DNA from: an uncultured Ectothiorhodospiraceae bacterium
GTDB lineage: Bacteria > Pseudomonadota > Gammaproteobacteria > Nitrococcales > Nitrococcaceae
Assembly (NCBI GenBank): GCA_913055565.1
Contig: CAJXKP010000031.1
Coordinates: 1 to 33,994, forward strand
DNA: 33,994 bases
Direction: 5' to 3'
Of this stretch, positions 29,366 through 33,994 are shown one piece after another. The position numbers and the translations under genes were made by a program. Within the stretch, counting starts at the first letter, position 1. Each line of letters starts with the position of its first letter. Below the pieces are notes generated by a model. The model searched no databases and was not told the origin of the DNA. It was given only the letters and a program-made list of their open reading frames with translations.

Positions 29366-31783
29366 ATGCGGTTGCCGCGCTCCGATGAGGGCAGGCGGCG
29401 AGGGCGCCAGAAGCGGTCTGGGGGTGGGAGCCGGGTAGCCCCGGAGGTGACAGCGTTGCGCTACGGCCTTTCGAGTCGTCATCCGGGCTCTGTGGTGGAC
29501 CCGGAGATCGTGCGGGCACGGCAGGTTGCCCTGCTCTTCGATTTCCTGCCCCTGGCCCTCGGCTTCTCCGCTCTAGCGGTTGGCGTTGTCGCAATCGGTC
29601 TGTGGCCCGTCGTGCCCACAGGGTCGCTTCTGAGCTGGGTGGCCGCATTTGCGGTATTAACGCTGGCGCGCGGCGGCGTCGCCGTCGCCTACCGCCGTCG
29701 CCAACCCCAACCCGCTGCCACGGCCTTCTGGTTACGGGCATCCGTCATCGGGGCGCTCATGGCCGGCTGCTTGTGGGGCAGTGCCGTGTTGTTCCTGATG
29801 CCCGAAAACGCCCCAATGCGCGAGATGTTCCTGCTCATGGCCGTGGCGGGCATGGCGGCCGGATCCACCACGACGCTATCGCCCGCTTGGCCCGTCGCGG
29901 TGGCCTTCCTGGTGCCGGCGATGGCGCCCGTTATCGGGGTCTACGCCATGCTGGAACGCCCCGGGGCCGACGCCATCGTCGGCATCTCGACGCTCTTCCT
30001 GGCGGGCATCCTGATCACTAGCTACCGCCAGAGCCGATTCATCCAAGACAACATCCGGCTCCACCACGAGCGCGACGAGCGCGAGGCGGCCCTGCGCGAT
30101 AGTGAGATCCGCTATCGCCTCATCTTCCAGAACGCTCCCCTCGGCATCATGAGCTATGACCACGAGGGAACCATCACCGAATGCAACAACGAGCTGGTCG
30201 CCATCCTTGGCTCCAGCCGGGACAAGCTAGTCGGCCTTAATCTGTTACATGGCCTCCAGGACGACGCCGTCATCGAAGCCGTAGCCCGCTCGCTACAAAC
30301 CGGTAGCGGCGTCTACGAGGGCGACTACACCTCCGTGACCGGCGGTAAGACCACCCCCATACGGGCCTCCTTTAAGGCGGTGGGCCCCGCTAGTGGCGCC
30401 CACCCCGGCGGTGTTGCCGTCGTCGAGGATTTCACCGAGCGCCGCCAGGCGGCGGCCACTATCGAGCGCCAGGCCAACTACGACGCCCTCACCGAGCTCG
30501 CAAACCGGCGGCTGCTCATCGCGCGACTCAACGAAACGCTCAAACACTGTCACCAAAACGGCCAGAAGGCCGGCATCGTCTTCCTGGACCTGGACCACTT
30601 CAAGCGCATCAACGACTCCATGGGCCACGCCGTCGGTGACGAGCTCCTGACCGCGGTGGCCGGGCGCCTCAACGAGCTCATGCGGGCGAGCGATATCGCG
30701 GCCCGCCTGTCGGGTGACGAGTTCGTGGCACTGGTTGGCGATCTCGGCTCGGACGCCGAAACCGCCGAGATCCAGCTGGATGCCGTCGCCGACCGCATCA
30801 TCGAACAGCTCTCCGCGCCCTACAATATCCGCGGTAATGAGCTACGCATTAGCCCCAGCCTGGGCGTGGTCGTGGTGCCGCGGGCCAACGAGACGGCCCT
30901 GGATGTGCTGACCTATGCAGACACCGCCATGTACCGCGCCAAATCGGGCGGCCGGGCCACCTACTGCTTCTACCAGGCCAGCATGCAAGCGGAGCTCGAC
31001 GAGCGCTTGGCCATGGAGTCGGACCTGCGCGAGGCGCTGAGCAACGGCGCGATCAAGACCTACTATCAGATCATCGTTAACCGCGCCGGGGCAGGTGTCG
31101 GCGCCGAGTCGCTGGCGCGCTGGTACCACCCCGAACGCGGCAACGTCTCGCCGGCGGAATTCATCCCCATCGCCGAGGAGACCGGCCTCATCGTTAGCCT
31201 CGGCGAGCAGATGCTGCGCCAGGCCTGCCAGCAGCTGGCGGCCTACGATGAGCATGATCCGCTCATGGCCCGGGTCTCGGTGAATGTCAGTCCGCGCCAG
31301 TTCCGCGACCCCGGCTTTAGCGATAGCGTCGAGCGCATCCTGGACGAGACGAGCATCGATGCCTCACGGCTCGTGCTGGAGGTCACCGAGAACGTCCTCG
31401 TGGAGAACCTCGATCTCGCCGCCGATATTATGCAGCGGCTCAAAGGGCGCGGCGTGCGCTTCTCCATCGACGACTTCGGCATGGGCTACTCCTCACTGGC
31501 CTACCTCAAACGCCTGCCGCTGGACATCCTCAAGATCGATCAGCACTTCGTGCGCGACGTCATCACCGACCGCAACGATGCCGCGATCGTCGAGACCGTC
31601 ATCGCCATGGCCGAGCATCTGGATCTCACCGTCGTCGCCGAAGGCGTCGAGACCCGGGAGCAGTTCGAGTGGCTTCGCGAGCGCGGCTGCCGCTTCTTCC
31701 AGGGCTTCCTGTTCGGCACGCCGCAACGCTTCCAGGCGCGCACCCAGCCCAACGCCTCGTTGCTGGCCTCCCACTCCAGCTGA
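29366..31783 (+). CDS. Membrane PAS-GGDEF-EAL protein (c-di-GMP turnover)
   Basis: Predicted to make and/or break cyclic di-GMP, controlling motility and biofilm. With the ATG at 29366 it has 805 residues (a TTG at 29345 adds seven). About six membrane helices (residues 45-215, MASE-like) are followed by a PAS domain (about 240-370). The GGDEF domain (about 375-540) has active-site SGDEF (449-453) and an inhibitory RxxD site, Arg440 to Asp443, five residues before it. The EAL domain (about 550-795) has ESLARW (581-586, second position Ser instead of Ala), ENVLVEN and DDFGMGYSSL (702 on). Catalytic residues of both domains appear present, so both activities are possible. It stands alone, divergent from the amidohydrolase operon. 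Confidence 0.92.
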   Translation: MRLPRSDEGRRRGRQKRSGGGSRVAPEVTALRYGLSSRHPGSVVDPEIVRARQVALLFDFLPLALGFSALAVGVVAIGLWPVVPTGSLLSWVAAFAVLTLARGGVAVAYRRRQPQPAATAFWLRASVIGALMAGCLWGSAVLFLMPENAPMREMFLLMAVAGMAAGSTTTLSPAWPVAVAFLVPAMAPVIGVYAMLERPGADAIVGISTLFLAGILITSYRQSRFIQDNIRLHHERDEREAALRDSEIRYRLIFQNAPLGIMSYDHEGTITECNNELVAILGSSRDKLVGLNLLHGLQDDAVIEAVARSLQTGSGVYEGDYTSVTGGKTTPIRASFKAVGPASGAHPGGVAVVEDFTERRQAAATIERQANYDALTELANRRLLIARLNETLKHCHQNGQKAGIVFLDLDHFKRINDSMGHAVGDELLTAVAGRLNELMRASDIAARLSGDEFVALVGDLGSDAETAEIQLDAVADRIIEQLSAPYNIRGNELRISPSLGVVVVPRANETALDVLTYADTAMYRAKSGGRATYCFYQASMQAELDERLAMESDLREALSNGAIKTYYQIIVNRAGAGVGAESLARWYHPERGNVSPAEFIPIAEETGLIVSLGEQMLRQACQQLAAYDEHDPLMARVSVNVSPRQFRDPGFSDSVERILDETSIDASRLVLEVTENVLVENLDLAADIMQRLKGRGVRFSIDDFGMGYSSLAYLKRLPLDILKIDQHFVRDVITDRNDAAIVETVIAMAEHLDLTVVAEGVETREQFEWLRERGCRFFQGFLFGTPQRFQARTQPNASLLASHSS

Positions 31784-31889
31784 TCGGCGCCTTACGCCGC
31801 CCTTAAGCGAACGATCCAGTGGACGGCCGACGGGCGGCCCTGCCTCGTACGCCTTGACCCCGTTTCAGCCTCGGTAGGCCTTATTCCGC

Positions 31890-31917
31890 TTGCAATCCTT
31901 TGCAGATGCGCTAGACC
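31890..31917 (+). promoter_or_regulatory. Possible promoter upstream of the phasin gene
   Basis: TTGCAA (31890-31895) and TAGACC (31912-31917) with a 16-base spacer. The -10 box is a weak match. If used, the transcript would start close to 31924. Confidence 0.3.
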
Positions 31918-32033
31918 TTCAAGGAGGCGGTCAGATGGCCCGGCGGAACTGTCATGAGCTGTGATGCTCGCTCGCAGTACCCGACGGGCCTGACCATCGA
32001 AGCGCAATCCAGGACACAAAGGAGGTAGCTATC

Positions 32034-32429
32034 ATGGCGAACGAGAACACGCAGCAGCTAACGGAGGCCATGGATAAAACGATCCTCACGCCGATGAGGA
32101 GCTACATGCGCGCCGTGCTGGATCACGCCGAGACCGTTACCAGCATCCAGGTCGAGGCGGCCAGGAACTATTCGGAGGTCGCCTTCAAGGAGCTCCGCAC
32201 CGCACTCGACGTCCGCGATGCCGAAGGCCTAAGGGCCTACGTGAGCCACCAGCCCGAGATGGCCAAGGAGTTCAGCGAGCGCGTCAAAAGCGATGCCGAG
32301 AAACTGACCCAAGCCAACCAGGCCTTCATGGAGAACGCCCAGAAGGTCACCCAGGAGAGCGTGGGCAAGATCCAGAAGACGGCGGAAGAGGGCGTCGAGC
32401 GCGTCCAGAAGGCGGCCGCCACCAGCTAA
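32034..32429 (+). CDS. Phasin family protein
   Basis: Small amphipathic helical protein that coats polyhydroxyalkanoate granules in the cytoplasm. The 131-residue protein is almost entirely helical, with no cysteine and many Ala, Glu, Gln and Lys. The segment about 20-60 resembles the phasin core (SYMRAVLDHAETVTSIQ), and the C-terminal half has repeated KxTQE/KIQKTAEEGVERVQKA heptads typical of phasin-family proteins. An ideal ribosome-binding site, AAAGGAGGT (32018-32026), lies seven bases upstream, so high expression is likely. No PHA synthase gene is nearby. Other granule- or membrane-associated helical proteins are possible. Confidence 0.85.
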   Translation: MANENTQQLTEAMDKTILTPMRSYMRAVLDHAETVTSIQVEAARNYSEVAFKELRTALDVRDAEGLRAYVSHQPEMAKEFSERVKSDAEKLTQANQAFMENAQKVTQESVGKIQKTAEEGVERVQKAAATS

Positions 32430-32610
32430 CCCCCAACGCCTGACCAAGGCCGTAGCCGCGTCGTCAACCCAGCTTGGGAAGGCGGCGCGTCTCAGCCGTC
32501 AAGCGCACCATGCCGGATAGGCCTCAGGGGCCGAGCCCGCATCACTAGTTAACCGGAGCGGGAGCCGAGCATGAGGGGGGATCAGTGGCGATCCCCACTG
32601 CGTAACGAAA

Positions 32611-32634
32611 GTAGGAGCCGAGCCCTCTCGGCGA
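32611..32634 (+). repeat. REP-like hairpin, copy 6
   Basis: GTAGGA head and perfect stem GCCGAG-CCCT-CTCGGC followed by GA, identical to copy 5. Confidence 0.8.
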
Positions 32635-32712
32635 TTATGGCGGTCGCAACGCCGCACACCTGGAGTTTAGCGACAAAGCGGGCTCCGCGCCGATCCCCGT
32701 TATGCGGCGAAG

Positions 32713-32736
32713 GTAGGAGCCTAGCCCTCTCGGCGA
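32713..32736 (+). repeat. REP-like hairpin, copy 7
   Basis: GTAGGA head, stem GCCTAG-CCCT-CTCGGC with one mismatch, then GATCCGGCGCTCTGG as seen after copies 1 and 2. Confidence 0.7.
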
Positions 32737-32978
32737 TCCGGCGCTCTGGTTAAATCGCCCAACCGTCAACTACCGCCCGTACAACGGTGATCGCCCCCTG
32801 ACTCACCCAAGCGAGTCCCGAGCTGGCACGGTCAATGGGCCGGACTCCTGATAGCGAACGCACCGCAACCATATGCGCCAAAAGAGGGATTCTTTGACGC
32901 TGATGTTGCCCGCTCCCACAGGCCCCCAAAGAGCGTCCAACGGCCACTGTGCTGCTACTGCCAGATACGTCCGCCTCC

Positions 32979-33001
32979 CTTGCAACTTGCAACTTGCAGC
33001 T
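32979..33001 (+). repeat. CTTGCAA short tandem repeat
   Basis: Units of CTTGCAA repeated about three times, ending CTTGCAGCT. Similar sequence is at 26553-26580, and an inverted version is at 25968-26000. Confidence 0.6.
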
Positions 33002-33016
33002 GGCGTCTTAATCCTT

Positions 33017-33058
33017 CCTTAGCCCTTAGCCCTTAGCCCTTAGCCCTTAGCCCTTACC
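33017..33058 (+). repeat. Heptamer tandem repeat (CCTTAGC)n
   Basis: Five exact CCTTAGC units (33017-33051) and one variant (CCTTACC). A shorter run of the same unit lies at 26598-26614, over the stop of the YheT-type gene, and in both places it follows CTTCCTTAGC. Confidence 0.85.
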
Positions 33059-33136
33059 TAGTTTCCGAGCCGAACACCTGCTAGCGTACGCCGCCGAGAT
33101 AAGCCGAACGCGACGAACAACACGGCTGCAACGACC

Positions 33137-33994
33137 ATGAGCGACAACGACCGCATGCCGCAACGAGGCGGCGATCAAGGCTGGTCGGCACCGCCGCCCC
33201 CGCCTGATGATGAGATTAGCCTCTTCGACCTCTGGCTGGTCCTGGTGCGCCGCCGTTGGCTCATGGCCGCGACCTTCGCCGTGGTGGTCCTGGCCGGTCT
33301 GGCCTTTGCCCTCACTCGCTCTGACGTCTACGAGTACTCGGCAACCTTGGCGGTTGGTCAGGTCTATGAGCCTGGAGACGAGGACTCCGGCCCCGTTCTG
33401 GCGCCCGTTCAATCGCCGTCCGGCGTCGTCGCCGAGATCCGCTCCGTCCACGCCCCGGCGGCGGTACGCGAGGTCGTCGACGATGGCGCGGACGCCGGCT
33501 ACCTGCCCGAGGTGAATGTCAGCTCACCGGAAGGCAGTAAGTTGGTACGGCTAAGTGGCGAGACCGCCGCCAAGAATGCAGGTGCGCTTAGCCAGACCAT
33601 GCAGGCTATTGCCGATCGCGTCGAATCATCGCATGCACCCCGCATCGACTCGGCACGCAATTCGATCCAGCAAGCCATCGAATCAGCGAAGAACGAACTA
33701 GAGCGGCTCCAGGCGCGTGAGGCCTCTCTCAAAGAGCAGCTTACGAGTCTGGATGCACGGGCAAAAACGGTGAAAGAGCGCCAAGAAGAGCTGGAGGCGG
33801 AGCTCGCGAAGCTGACCAACCAGCGCAATGAGGCAGGTAACGACGCATCGAGTCGCTACCTCATGGCACTCAATTCCCAGATTGCCGCCGTCAGGGGTGA
33901 TCTAAGAAGCGTCGGTGATGAGCTTCAGCAACAGCTGCCAGCGAAACGGCGCCAGGCACGCCTGGATCAGGAAACAGTTCGTACCGACATAGAT
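33137..33994 (+). CDS. Wzz/GumC-type polysaccharide chain-length determinant (N-terminal part)
   Basis: Inner-membrane protein that sets O-antigen or exopolysaccharide chain length. The first 286 codons are open to the window edge, so the C-terminus is missing. A proline-rich start leads to DEISLFDLWLVLVRRRWLM and a membrane helix (about 41-60), the standard Wzz N-terminal signature. After a periplasmic domain with an SATLAVGQVYEPG strand, a long coiled coil rich in Glu, Lys, Gln and Leu runs from about residue 170 to the edge. This length of coiled coil fits the GumC/Wzc-like or PCP-2 kind better than short Wzz. The ATG at 33137 has no good ribosome-binding site. Confidence 0.85.
   Translation, partial: MSDNDRMPQRGGDQGWSAPPPPPDDEISLFDLWLVLVRRRWLMAATFAVVVLAGLAFALTRSDVYEYSATLAVGQVYEPGDEDSGPVLAPVQSPSGVVAEIRSVHAPAAVREVVDDGADAGYLPEVNVSSPEGSKLVRLSGETAAKNAGALSQTMQAIADRVESSHAPRIDSARNSIQQAIESAKNELERLQAREASLKEQLTSLDARAKTVKERQEELEAELAKLTNQRNEAGNDASSRYLMALNSQIAAVRGDLRSVGDELQQQLPAKRRQARLDQETVRTDID

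Larger units (their letters stand above)
32430..33136. other. Repeat-rich non-coding spacer 2
   Basis: About 700 bases without a supportable gene. It holds a hairpin GGGGATC-AGTGGC-GATCCCC (32577-32596), two REP-like hairpins, CTTGCAACTTG units and a heptamer tandem repeat. Segments near 32785 (CGGTGATCGCCCCCTGACTC) and 32926 (AAAGAGCGTCCAACGGCCAC) match spacer 1 near 26238 and 26499 in the same order and orientation, so the two spacers share a composite repeat. Confidence 0.7.

Noticed and set aside
33017..33058. CRISPR array or telomere
   Set aside because: Seven-base units without spacers are a simple tandem repeat; there are no Cas genes or evidence of a replicon end.
33499..33828. Minus-strand frame opposite the Wzz-type gene
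   Set aside because: Ser/Arg/Ala-rich shadow of the coiled-coil coding sequence, which is open through the window end on the plus strand.

Overview
The window is about 34 kb of a high-GC bacterial chromosome. Gene order and protein sequences point to a gammaproteobacterium. The very acidic proteins (IF2 N-terminal half, SecG tail, NusA), the initiator-tRNA/rimP/nusA/infB/rbfA/truB/rpsO/pnp block, and the tpiA-secG-tRNA-Leu(GAG)-nuo order with a DUF2818 gene after nuoN suggest a halophilic member of the Ectothiorhodospiraceae/Chromatiales side of the class. The genus (for example Halorhodospira or a relative) is a guess from sequence alone.

Layout. (1) Positions 1-288 are non-coding and carry a REP-like hairpin. 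(2) 289-1693 hold tpiA, secG and tRNA-Leu(GAG). (3) 1769-16807 hold a vegetative promoter and the complete 14-subunit NADH:quinone oxidoreductase operon nuoA-N, closed by a small DUF2818 membrane protein. (4) 16854-25954 are the translation and RNA-metabolism block: initiator tRNA, three hairpins (two terminator-like), then rimP-nusA-infB-rbfA-truB, and rpsO-pnp with its own promoter. (5) 25955-26599 are a repeat-rich spacer. (6) 26600-29164 on the minus strand hold an acetylpolyamine amidohydrolase, an unrecognised small protein and a YheT-type hydrolase. (7) 29366-32429 hold a membrane PAS-GGDEF-EAL protein and a phasin. (8) 32430-33136 are a second repeat-rich spacer. (9) 33137 to the end is the start of a Wzz-type chain-length determinant, cut by the window edge.

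How it fits together. Most of the window is core metabolism: proton-pumping respiration (nuo) beside the machinery that initiates translation and processes RNA. The last third is accessory: c-di-GMP turnover, a PHA-granule protein, acetylpolyamine hydrolysis and the start of a surface-polysaccharide gene.

The most interesting unexplained signal is a roughly 150-bp element present twice, at 16854-17004 and 23301-23446. Each copy lies immediately upstream of the promoter of a translation transcription unit (initiator tRNA; rpsO-pnp). The copies share a long closing stem whose sequence differs but whose pairing is kept, an inner hairpin and a nearly invariant internal sequence. This looks like a structured RNA or a structured mobile repeat; I do not recognise it as a known family. 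In addition there are at least seven REP-type hairpins with a GTAG-like head, a 31-nt perfect palindrome, a 95-bp imperfect inverted repeat, and a heptamer tandem repeat. Many of these are combined in two diverged copies of a composite spacer element.
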